From Streptomyces sp. PR69 (GTDB taxonomy: Bacteria; Actinomycetota; Actinomycetes; Streptomycetales; Streptomycetaceae), in assembly GCF_026420845.1 (NCBI RefSeq), contig NZ_JAOWCB010000014.1, positions 106,357 through 170,356 on the forward strand: a stretch of 64,000 nucleotides of DNA. Reading direction: 5' to 3'. Below the pieces are notes generated by a model. It saw only the letters and a program-made list of their open reading frames with translations. It did not search any database and was not told where the DNA came from. The position numbers and the translations under genes were made by a program. Shown here piece by piece: positions 37,701-45,853 of the stretch. Positions within the stretch are counted from its first letter, which is position 1, and each line of letters opens with the position of its first letter.

Positions 37701-38867
37701 ATGAACACCAACGCCAACACCACACGGCAGAACTCGACCAGGCAGCGGACCAGGCAGCAGATCGTCGTGCTCGGCGCGGGCTACGCAGGTCTGCTGGCCG
37801 CTCTGCGACTGGCCCCGCACGCCGATGTGCTCCTGGTGGACCCCAGCGACCGGTTCACCGAACGCGTCCGCCTGCATGAGCTGGCCGCGGGCCGCCCGGA
37901 TGTCACGCACCCCCTGCAACAGCTGCTGCGCGGCACCGGCGTGCGGCATCTGGCGGCGCGCGCCACGGCCCTGGACCCGGCGGCCCGTCAGGTGACCACG
38001 GACGACGGCCGGATCGTTCCGTACGACCGGCTTGTCTACGCCCTGGGCAGCCGCACCGGCCAGCCTCCCGGCCGCCCCTTCGGCCCGCAGGGCGACGCCG
38101 CGGACGAACGCGCCTACAGCGCCGAATCCGCGGAGGCCTTGCGCAAGCGGCTCGCGGACGGCCCCGGCGGCCTGGCCGTCGTCGGCGGCGGGCTCACCGG
38201 CGTGGAGCTGGCCGCCGAGCTGGCCGAGGCGTACCCCGAGTGGTCGGTGCGGCTGCTGTCCGCCGGTCCGCTCGCCGCCGGCTGCTCCGGCCGCGGCCGG
38301 GACCACATCCATACGGTGCTCGCCGCGCGGGGCGTCCGCGTCGAGGAGGGCCGCCGGGTCACGGACGCGTCAGAGGTGGACGCCGACGCCGTGGTGTGGG
38401 CGGCCTCCATGGTCCCCAACACCGCCCTCGCCGCGGCCGCCGGACTGGCCCTCGACCCGGAGGGGTCCGGCCGGATCGCGGTCGACGCCTCGCTGCGCTC
38501 CCTCACCCACCCCGAGGTGTACGCGGCCGGGGACGCGGCCGCCTCCCACGCGCCCGCGCCCGGCGCGCTGCGCATGGCCTGCGCCACCGCTCTGCCCACC
38601 GGGTCGCATGTGGCGTCGTCGATCCTGGCCGAGGCGCGGGGCCGCACCCCGAAGCCCCTGAGCTTCGGGTTCACGGCGCAGTGTGTGAGCCTCGGCCGCC
38701 ATGACGGGCTGATCCAGTTCGTACGGCCGGACGACTCGCCCCGCGACCGGGTGCTCACCGGCCGGACGGCCGCCCGCGCCAAGGAGCAGGTGGTCCGCTC
38801 CACGGTCCGCTTCCTGCGGCTGGCCGCGCGCCGCCCGTCGGCGATTCCGCTGATTCCCGGCCTGTGA
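37701..38867 (+). CDS. FAD-dependent pyridine nucleotide-disulfide oxidoreductase family protein
   Basis: A 388-residue flavoprotein of the NDH-2-like family. FAD-binding IVVLGAGYAGLLAALRL is followed by a second dinucleotide fold LAVVGGGLTGVELAAELAE for NAD(P)H. The ADAVVWAASMVPNTALAAAAGL segment and the PEVYAAGDAAAS FAD contact come late. It is the expected partner of the ECF41 sigma factor and is placed behind a copy of the same promoter. The electron acceptor is unknown. A 14-bp tandem duplication (TGATTCCCGGCCTG) overlaps its stop at 38851-38878. Confidence 0.9.
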   Translation: MNTNANTTRQNSTRQRTRQQIVVLGAGYAGLLAALRLAPHADVLLVDPSDRFTERVRLHELAAGRPDVTHPLQQLLRGTGVRHLAARATALDPAARQVTTDDGRIVPYDRLVYALGSRTGQPPGRPFGPQGDAADERAYSAESAEALRKRLADGPGGLAVVGGGLTGVELAAELAEAYPEWSVRLLSAGPLAAGCSGRGRDHIHTVLAARGVRVEEGRRVTDASEVDADAVVWAASMVPNTALAAAAGLALDPEGSGRIAVDASLRSLTHPEVYAAGDAAASHAPAPGALRMACATALPTGSHVASSILAEARGRTPKPLSFGFTAQCVSLGRHDGLIQFVRPDDSPRDRVLTGRTAARAKEQVVRSTVRFLRLAARRPSAIPLIPGL

Positions 38868-38902
38868 TTCCCGGCCTGTGACGCCTGCCATGGCTTGACG
38901 GC

Positions 38903-38955
38903 CGGCAGCACCAGGAGGATTATTCATCACATGATGAATTCTTCTGGTGCTGCCG
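38903..38955. repeat. Nested inverted repeat around the start of the ABC ATPase gene
   Basis: A 12-bp outer arm pair (38903-38914 / 38944-38955) encloses a perfect inner dyad ATTCATCA-CA-TGATGAAT (38922-38939). The AGGAGG and both candidate ATG codons lie within. It could be a repressor operator or an mRNA hairpin hiding the ribosome binding site. Confidence 0.65.
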
Positions 38956-39719
38956 TGCTCGCCCGCGGCCTCACCGTCGTACGCGGAGACCGCACCGTCC
39001 TGCGCGGGCTCGACTTCACCGTCTGGCCCGGCCGTATCACCGGTCTGCTCGGGCCCTCCGGATGCGGCAAGTCGACCCTGATGCGCGCTCTCGTCGGCAC
39101 CCAGGCCAGAGTCACCGGGACCCTCGAAGTCCTCAGCCGCCCCGCCGGGGACGCCTCGCTCCGCAGCCGGATCGGCTATGTCACCCAGGCCCCGTCCGTC
39201 TACGACGACCTGACGGTCCGGCAGAACCTCGACTATTTCGCCTCCGTGCTGCTGCCGGGCCGCCGCCGCGCCGAAATCCGGCGTCAGCACATCACCCGCG
39301 CCATCGAGGACGTCGACCTCGCCTCACACGCCGACGCCCTGGCCGGCAGGCTCTCCGGCGGCCAGCGCAGCCGCGTCTCCCTCGCGGTCGCCCTCCTCGG
39401 TACGCCCGAACTCCTCGTCCTCGACGAACCGACCGTCGGGCTCGACCCCGTACTCCGCCGCGACCTGTGGGACCTCTTCCACCGCCTCGCCGGTGAACGC
39501 GGCACGACGATCCTCGTCTCCTCCCATGTCATGGACGAAGCCGAGCGCTGCCACCGGCTGCTGCTCATGCGCGAGGGGCAGCTCCTCGCCGAGGACACCC
39601 CCGACGCCCTGCGTACCCGCACCCGCTGCGACACCGTCGAACAGGCCTTCCTCCACCTGGTCGACCAGGCCGACGCCGCGGCGCGCGACGCCGCCGCCCC
39701 CCGGGAGAACCGCCGATGA
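38931..39719 (+). CDS. ABC transporter ATP-binding protein
   Basis: A 262-residue ATPase of the drug-exporter (DrrA-like) type. Walker A GPSGCGKST, Q-loop VTQAPSVYDDL, signature LSGGQRSRVSLAVALL, Walker B LLVLDEPTVGLDP and the H-loop SSHVMDEAERC are intact. Two adjacent ATGs (38931, 38934) are candidates; AGGAGG is 12-15 bases upstream, slightly far. The start lies inside a strong nested dyad. The stop overlaps the permease ATG by four bases. The substrate is unknown; it may serve the neighbouring cluster or simply drug efflux. Confidence 0.92.
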   Translation: MMNSSGAAVLARGLTVVRGDRTVLRGLDFTVWPGRITGLLGPSGCGKSTLMRALVGTQARVTGTLEVLSRPAGDASLRSRIGYVTQAPSVYDDLTVRQNLDYFASVLLPGRRRAEIRRQHITRAIEDVDLASHADALAGRLSGGQRSRVSLAVALLGTPELLVLDEPTVGLDPVLRRDLWDLFHRLAGERGTTILVSSHVMDEAERCHRLLLMREGQLLAEDTPDALRTRTRCDTVEQAFLHLVDQADAAARDAAAPRENRR

Positions 39720-40507
39720 CCACGACCCGCTCCGCGCCCTCCGCCGCCTCCCCTCAGGGGGGCCTCGCGCCCTCCGCGGCACGCACCCTCGCCACCGCCG
39801 CCCGGGTGCTGCGCCAGCTGCGCCACGACCCCCGCTCCATCGCGCTGATGCTGCTGGTCCCGTGCGTCATGCTCGTCCTGCTGCGCTATGTCTTCGACGG
39901 CAGCCCGCAGACCTTCGACTCCATCGGCGCCTCGCTGCTCGGTATCTTCCCGCTGATCACGATGTTCCTGGTCACCTCCATCGCCACCCTGCGCGAACGC
40001 ACCTCCGGCACCCTGGAGCGGCTCCTCGCCCTGCCCCTGGGCAAGGGCGACCTCATCGCGGGCTACGCCCTGGCCTTCGGCCTCATCGCCATCGTCCAGT
40101 CCCTCCTCGCCACCGGACTCTCACTCTGGGCCCTGGGCCTCGACATCATCGGCTCGCCCTGGCTGCTGCTCCTGGTGGCACTCCTCGACGCCCTGCTCGG
40201 CACGGCCCTCGGCCTCTTCGTCTCCGCCTTCGCCGCCTCCGAGTTCCAGGCGGTCCAGTTCATGCCGGCCGTGATCTTCCCTCAGCTGCTGCTGTGCGGA
40301 CTGTTCACCGCCCGCGCGAACATGCAGCCCGTCCTGGAAGCGGTCTCGAACGTCCTGCCCATGTCGTACGCCGTCGACGCCATGACCCAGGTCCTGCGCC
40401 ACCCGGACGCCACCGGCGACTTCCTTCGGGACGTCCTCGTCGTCGCGGGCTGCGCGGTTCTGGTCCTCGCCCTGGGCGCGGCCACGCTGCGCCGCCGTAC
40501 CGCATAG
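39716..40507 (+). CDS. ABC-2 type transporter permease
   Basis: A 263-residue integral membrane permease with six predicted helices, partner of the preceding ATPase. Recognisable ABC-2 features are DPRSIALMLLVPCVMLVLLRYVFDG, the ERTSGTLERLLALPLGKGDLIAGY intracellular loop and FAASEFQAVQFMPAVIFPQLLLCGLF. The ATG overlaps the ATPase stop. The 258 bases that follow, before the GAPDH gene, are relatively AT-rich. They contain short direct repeats (GCTGGATTTC) but no ORF, and probably hold the GAPDH promoter. Confidence 0.92.
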   Translation: MTTTRSAPSAASPQGGLAPSAARTLATAARVLRQLRHDPRSIALMLLVPCVMLVLLRYVFDGSPQTFDSIGASLLGIFPLITMFLVTSIATLRERTSGTLERLLALPLGKGDLIAGYALAFGLIAIVQSLLATGLSLWALGLDIIGSPWLLLLVALLDALLGTALGLFVSAFAASEFQAVQFMPAVIFPQLLLCGLFTARANMQPVLEAVSNVLPMSYAVDAMTQVLRHPDATGDFLRDVLVVAGCAVLVLALGAATLRRRTA

Positions 40508-40765
40508 GCGTGCCGGAATTCCCCGTCAACTTGCCGAAGTCGGCGAACGAATCGGCAGCCTCCCCGCCGATTGCGCGTCAACGGCCGGCACGGTGCGTAG
40601 ACTCCGGAATCTGGTCCACCGTTTCCATGCCGCATCCGTCATCGCCCGCCGGGAATCCGACGGCAATTCGGTGGATGCCCGGCTGGATTTCTGCTGGATT
40701 TCGGCTGGACCTTCGCCGCACACGTCAGGATTCGCTCTGCGGAATCCGAGAAGGGAAACCGGACG

Positions 40766-41779
40766 ATGACTCTGCGCTTGGCCATCAACGGATTCGGCCG
40801 CATCGGCCGCACCGTGGCGCGCGCCGCCCTCGGCAGGACCGATGTGGAGGTCGTCGCCGTCAACGACCTCGCCGATCCGGAGCTGCTGGCCCATCTTTTC
40901 CAGTACGACTCCGTGCACGGCCGGCTGCCGGACGCGGTTCGGGTGGCGGACGGCTGCCTGGAGGTCGCGGGCCGCCGGATACGGGTGCTCCAGCAGCGCG
41001 ACCCGGCCGACCTGCCGTGGGCCGAGCTGCGGGCGGACGTGGTGGTCGAGTCGACCGGCGTCTTCACCGACGCGGCCGCCGCCCGCCGCCACCTGGACGC
41101 GGGCGCGCGGCGGGTGCTGATCTCCGCCCCGGCCAGGAACGAGGACCTGACGGTGGTGATGGGCGTCAACTCCGACGCCGTCGGGCCGGAGCACACCGTG
41201 CTGTCCAACGCCTCCTGCACCACCAACTGCGCGGCGATGCTGGCGAAGGTGCTGGACGACCACTACCGCGTGCTGCGCGGCCTGATGAACACCGTCCACG
41301 CCTACACCAGCGACCAGCGGCTCCAGGACGTCCCCCACAAGGACTACCGGCGTGCCCGGGCGGCCGCCGCGAACATCGTGCCCACCAGCACCGGCGCGGC
41401 GCGCGCCATCGGCAAGGTGCTGCCCCGGCTCGACGGCCGGCTCGACGGCCTGTCCATGCGGGTGCCGGTCATCGACGGGTCGGTGGTCGACCTGACCGTC
41501 GAACTGGAGGCCGCCGTCACCGCCGGCGAGGTCAACGAGGCGTTCCGCAAGGCCGCGGAGGGTGAGCTGGCCGGGTTCCTGGAGTACACCGAGGCGCCGA
41601 TCGTCTCCTCGGACATCGTGGGCTCCCCCGCCTCCTGCACCTTCGACGCCGGGCTGACGATGGTCAGCGACCGTCCGGGCGGCGGTTCGGTCGTCAAGGT
41701 CGTGGGCTGGTACGACAACGAGACGGGCTTCTCGCACCGCACCCTGGACCTGGCCCTCCTGGTGGGCGACACGCTCTGA
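40766..41779 (+). CDS. Glyceraldehyde-3-phosphate dehydrogenase homologue, cluster-associated
   Basis: A full-length (337-residue) GAPDH. The NAD fold AINGFGRIGR and VNDL (NAD-type Asp) lead to the catalytic Cys151 in SNASCTTNC and His178 in VHAYTSDQ. DVPHKDYRRARAAAANIVPTSTGAA and WYDNETGFSHR are intact. After the active-site Cys the usual CLAP is replaced by CAAM. The ATG has AGAAGGG upstream. The gene is outside any glycolytic operon and is followed by secondary-metabolism-type genes. The best inference is a duplicate, inhibitor-insensitive target for self-protection, by analogy with pentalenolactone producers. A role as a biosynthetic aldehyde or erythrose-4-phosphate dehydrogenase is the alternative. 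Confidence 0.88.
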   Translation: MTLRLAINGFGRIGRTVARAALGRTDVEVVAVNDLADPELLAHLFQYDSVHGRLPDAVRVADGCLEVAGRRIRVLQQRDPADLPWAELRADVVVESTGVFTDAAAARRHLDAGARRVLISAPARNEDLTVVMGVNSDAVGPEHTVLSNASCTTNCAAMLAKVLDDHYRVLRGLMNTVHAYTSDQRLQDVPHKDYRRARAAAANIVPTSTGAARAIGKVLPRLDGRLDGLSMRVPVIDGSVVDLTVELEAAVTAGEVNEAFRKAAEGELAGFLEYTEAPIVSSDIVGSPASCTFDAGLTMVSDRPGGGSVVKVVGWYDNETGFSHRTLDLALLVGDTL

Positions 41780-41791
41780 GACACACCGCAC

Positions 41792-41837
41792 ACGGCGGCC
41801 GCTTCCCCTGCACTGACGCCGGGGGAGCGGCCGCCGT
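41792..41837 (+). terminator. Strong hairpin after the GAPDH gene
   Basis: acggcggccgc (41792-41802) pairs perfectly with gcggccgccgt (41827-41837), and the stem is extended by C-rich/G-rich arms inside. It separates the GAPDH gene from the oxygenase gene. Confidence 0.8.
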
Positions 41838-41861
41838 CGTATGCGGGGCCCGTTTCCCGGA

Positions 41862-41926
41862 TTCCACCGACTGGTTCCGCCGGCTGGTTCCACCGATTCA
41901 TTCCACCGATTCATTTCACCGGCTCC
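41862..41926 (+). repeat. Five tandem 13-bp repeats upstream of the oxygenase gene
   Basis: Copies of TTCCACCGAYTSR start at 41862, 41875, 41888, 41901 and 41914; the third and fourth are identical. A perfect hairpin CTCCACC-TTT-GGTGGAG (41923-41939) follows. The whole 308-bp gap before the oxygenase gene has no credible ORF. Confidence 0.7.
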
Positions 41927-42087
41927 ACCTTTGGTGGAGGACTCCGCCGTGGCGGCTCCACTTTCCGACGATGCGCCCGCGGAAGATCCACTGCCGGACG
42001 ATGCCGGACGGCCGGTCGAAATCCGAGAATCGAGGAGAACGGAACCACCGGCGCATTTTTGTGCCACGCGCAGAGAATTGGTTATCG

Positions 42088-43101
42088 ATGGAACCCATCT
42101 ACGCATTGTCCGATGCCGAGCGCGGGGAGCTCTTCGCTGTGCTGGAGAGCATCGGCAAGAGCCCGTACGAGGACTATGTGGCGTTCAGCCGTGCGGTGAC
42201 CGACGTCATCGACCGCGGCGAGGTTCCCGCCTTCTTCGCCGAGGTGTGCGAGCGCATCCGCGCCGACCGGCACAGCGGCGTCGGCCAGGCCCATGTGCTG
42301 CGCAATGTGCCCCTGGACGCGGAGATCCCGGTGCTCGACCTGGACGACCCGGTCGCGGACAAGCACCTGAAGAAGAAGACCTACGTCGGCGAGGCGCTGC
42401 TCGAACTCTTCAACCAGCTGCTGGGCACCCCGCTGCTGTCCTACGGCACCCGCTTCAACGGCGACTTCTTCATCGACGTCATCGCCATCAACAAGTACAG
42501 CGGGATGCAGACCGGGTTCAGCGACAGCGAGCTGGTCTACCACAACGACCGCACCGCGCACCCGGTGCGCGCCGACTACATCTCGCTGCTGGGCATGCGC
42601 ACCCCGGCCACCGACTACATCTACACGGGCTTCGTGGACGGCCGCGAGCTGCTCGCGCACCTCACCGAGGAGCAGCAGCAGGTGCTGCGCCAGCCGTACT
42701 TCCACACTCCGTACGACGTCTTCTCCCGCGACAACAACGGCGCCCTGTCGGTCTCTGACGACCACGCCATCCTGGAGAACGAGCACAGCTTCCGCTACCT
42801 GGACACCACGACCACGGTCACGTCCTCGGCGCCCGAGGCCGCCAAGGACGCGCTGCTCGCCCTGAAGAACGCCCTGGTCCGCGCCGACAAGCAGCGGCAC
42901 CGCATCCTGACCGGCGACCTGTTCGCCTTCGCCAACCAGGACGGCCTGCACAGCCGGGACAAGATGGAGATCAACGACCCTGAGGCGGCCCGGCAGCGCT
43001 GGCTGCTGAAGACCTATGCCTTCAGGGACCAGGCGGCCATGGACCGGCACTCCGACAAGTGGATCGACGGTGTGCCCGGCCGCGTCGGCGACGGCGCCTG
43101 A
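42088..43101 (+). CDS. Fe(II)/2-oxoglutarate-dependent oxygenase (TauD/AsnO-like)
   Basis: A 337-residue oxygenase of the clavaminate synthase-like/TauD superfamily, similar in layout to amino-acid hydroxylases. The iron triad is H152 and D154 (YHNDRTAH) with distal H288 (NQDGLHSRD); R304 in RWLLKTY fits the 2-oxoglutarate salt bridge. The SDSELVYHNDRTAHPVRADYISLLGMR strand pair is typical. The substrate is probably a free or activated amino acid, but this is inferred only from family. The ATG at 42088 has a weak ribosome binding site, so the upstream repeat region may matter for control. Confidence 0.85.
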   Translation: MEPIYALSDAERGELFAVLESIGKSPYEDYVAFSRAVTDVIDRGEVPAFFAEVCERIRADRHSGVGQAHVLRNVPLDAEIPVLDLDDPVADKHLKKKTYVGEALLELFNQLLGTPLLSYGTRFNGDFFIDVIAINKYSGMQTGFSDSELVYHNDRTAHPVRADYISLLGMRTPATDYIYTGFVDGRELLAHLTEEQQQVLRQPYFHTPYDVFSRDNNGALSVSDDHAILENEHSFRYLDTTTTVTSSAPEAAKDALLALKNALVRADKQRHRILTGDLFAFANQDGLHSRDKMEINDPEAARQRWLLKTYAFRDQAAMDRHSDKWIDGVPGRVGDGA

Positions 43102-43187
43102 GCAGCCCGCCGCACCGCCCGCCGATTCCCCCGTACGCGTCGCTCCAGGCGCGCACCACCACCGCACACCCGAGGAACCCACCCCGC

Positions 43188-43577
43188 ATGTCCGCAAGCA
43201 CCCTTGCCGAGCAGCTGCCGACGCTCTTCGCGAACCTGCCGTCAGGCGAGTTCGGCCTGGCCGAGCTGGAGTTCGAGCCCCTGGTCAGCGATGGCCGCGT
43301 CGGCGCCGAGATACACCGTCTGTACTCCACCGAGCAGACCGGGCCGCAGGGCCCGGCCGCCGCGGTGGTGCGCTATCTGCCGGGGGCAGAGGCCCGGTCG
43401 CACCGGCACCCGGGCTTTGAGCTGATCTATGTGCTGAGCGGTGAACTGGAGACGGAAGGGGGCCTGCACCCGGCGGGCAGCCTGCTGGTGCTGGAGCCGG
43501 GCAGTGTGCACGCCCCGCGCAGCCCCAAGGGCTGTCTCGCGCTCGTGGTGTGGGAACAGCCCGTCCAGCCCGTCTGA
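43188..43577 (+). CDS. Cupin-domain protein
   Basis: A 129-residue single cupin. Metal ligands H72, H74 and E78 (SHRHPGFE) and H108 (GSVHAP) are in the two classic motifs, separated by ELIYVLSGELETEGGLHPAGSLLVLEPG. The fold resembles ChrR-type or small-molecule cupins. It lies between the oxygenase and exporter genes on the same strand and could be a metal-dependent isomerase, oxygenase or binding protein for a pathway intermediate. The ATG has no strong Shine-Dalgarno but begins the conserved part. Confidence 0.85.
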   Translation: MSASTLAEQLPTLFANLPSGEFGLAELEFEPLVSDGRVGAEIHRLYSTEQTGPQGPAAAVVRYLPGAEARSHRHPGFELIYVLSGELETEGGLHPAGSLLVLEPGSVHAPRSPKGCLALVVWEQPVQPV

Positions 43578-43674
43578 TCAGCCGTGCCGCCGGGCGGGCG
43601 CATCCCGCCCGGCGGCCCTCTTCCCCGCGCTTTGAACTTCCCCCGCTTTGAAGTGCGCTCCAGAAGGAGTGAGT

Positions 43675-44958
43675 GTGTCCGTCTCCCCGCCCACCGCAAC
43701 CGACGCCCCCGGCGGCGCGCCCGAGGTGCGGTCCGCCGGCCGGTTCGGCCCGAACCACCGGTGGACCGTGCTCGGCATCGGCGTCGCGGCGCAGGCGAGT
43801 TTCTCCGCCGCGTTCGCGGGCATCCCCGTCACCGGCACGGTGATGCGGTCCGAGTACCACCTGTCCACCAGCCAGCTGGGCATCGTGCTCGGCGGCATCC
43901 TGCTCGGGGTCGCCGTCTCCGAGATCCTGTGGGGCCTGCTGACCGACCGGTACGGCGACCGCCGGGTGCTGATGACCGGACTGGCGTCGACCGGTGCGGT
44001 GCTGGCCCTCATGGCCGTCTTCGCCGTGCCCTCGGGCGGCTCGGTTCCGGGCGTGGCGCTGCTGGCCTTCTGCATGCTGCTGGTCGGCCTGCTCGGCGGC
44101 AGCGTCAACGGTTCCTCAGGGCGTGCCGTGATGGTCTGGTTCCACGAGGGCCAGCGCGGCTTCGCCATGAGCATCCGGCAGACCGCCATCCCGGCGGGCG
44201 GCGCGATCGGCGCGGCGCTGCTGCCATGGCTGGCGGACGGGTACGGCTTCCGCCCGGTCTTCGCGGTGCTGGCCGCCTTCTGCCTGGTGACGCTGGCCGC
44301 GACTTGGCGGTGGCTGCATGAGCCCGACGAGCTCCCGGCGACGGCCGGCGCGGCGACCGCCGCCGCACCGGCGGACACCCGTTCGCCGCTGCGCCGCTGG
44401 GACTGCTGGCGGCTGGCGCTGGCCAGCGCGCTGCTGACGATGCCGCAGATCGCGGTGCTGTCCTTCGCCGGCATCTTCCTGCATGACGCCAAGGGAGCGG
44501 GGCTGGTCGTGGGCAGCGCCACCATCCTCGTGGTGCAGATCGGCGGGGCGGCGGTCCGCGTGTGGAGCGGTCGCTACACCGACCGCAAGAAGAACCGGCG
44601 TACCTATGTGAAGTTCATCGGGGTGACCACGGGCATCGCCATGGCGGGCGCGGCGGCGCTCAGCTCCGCGCCTGTGCTGCTGGTCGCGGCCGCCCTCGCG
44701 GTCGGCGGACTGCTGGCCAACGCCTGGCACGGGGTCGCCTATACGGAGATCGCGGCCATGGCCGGGGCGCAGCGGGCCGGTACGGCCCTGGGCCTGGAGA
44801 ACACGACGGCGTTCACCGGGGCGTTTCTGACCCCGCTGCTCATACCGCTGCTGCTGGACGGCACATCCTGGACGGCAGTGTGGGCCCTGCTGGCGGTGGC
44901 CGCGCTGGCAGCCGTGCCGCTGGCGCCGGGCAAGGCGGCGGTCCCCGCACGGACCTGA
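43675..44958 (+). CDS. Major facilitator superfamily transporter
   Basis: A 427-residue MFS protein with 12 predicted helices. The loop 2-3 signature GLLTDRYGDRRVLMTG and the loop 8-9 equivalent VWSGRYTDRKKNRRTY are clear. The GTG at 43675 is chosen because AAGGAG is five bases upstream; GTG 43669 overlaps that site. Position at the end of the oxygenase-cupin unit suggests it exports the cluster product, though it could import a precursor. A bidirectional hairpin follows before the convergent luxR-type gene. Confidence 0.9.
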   Translation: MSVSPPTATDAPGGAPEVRSAGRFGPNHRWTVLGIGVAAQASFSAAFAGIPVTGTVMRSEYHLSTSQLGIVLGGILLGVAVSEILWGLLTDRYGDRRVLMTGLASTGAVLALMAVFAVPSGGSVPGVALLAFCMLLVGLLGGSVNGSSGRAVMVWFHEGQRGFAMSIRQTAIPAGGAIGAALLPWLADGYGFRPVFAVLAAFCLVTLAATWRWLHEPDELPATAGAATAAAPADTRSPLRRWDCWRLALASALLTMPQIAVLSFAGIFLHDAKGAGLVVGSATILVVQIGGAAVRVWSGRYTDRKKNRRTYVKFIGVTTGIAMAGAAALSSAPVLLVAAALAVGGLLANAWHGVAYTEIAAMAGAQRAGTALGLENTTAFTGAFLTPLLIPLLLDGTSWTAVWALLAVAALAAVPLAPGKAAVPART

Positions 44959-44975
44959 TGTGACGCGACCCGGGA

Positions 44976-45012
44976 ACTCCCATGCCCCGCGCGGCGTCGC
45001 GGGGCACGGGAG
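44976..45012. terminator. Bidirectional hairpin between MFS and LuxR-type genes
   Basis: ctccc-a-tgccccgc pairs with gcggggca-c-gggag around an eight-base loop. The two genes converge here. Confidence 0.75.
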
Positions 45013-45030
45013 CGTCGCCGGGCGGGCGGG

Positions 45031-45849
45031 TCAGCCCGCGTCGCGTTGTCCGGTGTCGCGTTGTCCGGTGGCGTAGCGGATGCGCTGGACGAGCAGCACG
45101 GCTTCCACCCGGTTGCGGGTGTCGAGCTTGGTGAGCGCGTGGGAGACATGGCTCTTCACGGTCGCCGGGGACAGGGTGAGGGCCCGCGCGACCTCGGCGG
45201 TGGACAGACCGTCGGCGAGCAGGTCGAGGACCTCGCGCTCGCGCTGGGTGAGGGACTCCAGGAGGCGTTCGGGGCCGGGCCGGCGTGCGGCGCGGGCGGT
45301 TCCGGCGCTGGCGCCGGGCACGCCGGAGACGGCGGCCCGCGGCGGGGCGGCGGCCTGGCGGGGCGTCGGCGCGGACGACGCGCCGGGGCTGTGGGCGAGC
45401 AGGCCGGCGAGGGCGGGCGAGAGCACGAGGTGCCCGTCGGCGACGGCGTGCGCGGCGGTGGCGAGGCGGCCGATCTCGGTGTCCTTGACGAGAAAACCGG
45501 TGGCGCCCGCGTCCAGCCCGGCCGCCAGGCGCGGCCGGGTCCAGCCGGTGCCGACCAGCAGCACCTTGCGGGCGGCGGCCAGTGTGCGTGCGGCCGCCGC
45601 GAATTCGTCCTGCGCGCCGACGGCGATGACGACGACGTCGGCGCGGCCGACCGGCCACTCGGCGACGGGCCGGTGGCTGTCGACGCAGCAGATGTAGTCG
45701 AGCTGGGGCGCGTCGCGCAGGACCGTGCCCAGCACCCGGCGGGCGATCGGGTCGTGCTCGGCGAGGACGACTCCGGGTTTGCGCTCCTCCGGGGGCGCGG
45801 CGGCTCCGTCGGCGGCTGGCCAGTGTTCGCCGAGTGACCGGATGAGCAT
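45031..45849 (-). CDS. LuxR/NarL-type response regulator-like protein
   Basis: A 272-residue regulator. The N-terminal receiver-like fold (GVVLAEHDPIARRVLGTVLRD ... VLLVGTGWTRPRLAAGLDAGATGFLVKDT) keeps the KD motif. The usual phospho-Asp region reads VVVIAVGAQ and lacks the Asp, so it is probably not phosphorylated. The C-terminal GerE helix-turn-helix LTQREREVLDLLADGLSTAEVARALTLSPATVKSHVSHALTKL is intact. ATG 45849 has GGAGG eight bases upstream. It ends with a short repeat (TGQRDTGQRDAG). It is likely the pathway-specific regulator of this minus-strand operon. Confidence 0.87.
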   Translation of the reverse strand: MLIRSLGEHWPAADGAAAPPEERKPGVVLAEHDPIARRVLGTVLRDAPQLDYICCVDSHRPVAEWPVGRADVVVIAVGAQDEFAAAARTLAAARKVLLVGTGWTRPRLAAGLDAGATGFLVKDTEIGRLATAAHAVADGHLVLSPALAGLLAHSPGASSAPTPRQAAAPPRAAVSGVPGASAGTARAARRPGPERLLESLTQREREVLDLLADGLSTAEVARALTLSPATVKSHVSHALTKLDTRNRVEAVLLVQRIRYATGQRDTGQRDAG

Positions 45850-45853
45850 CGTG

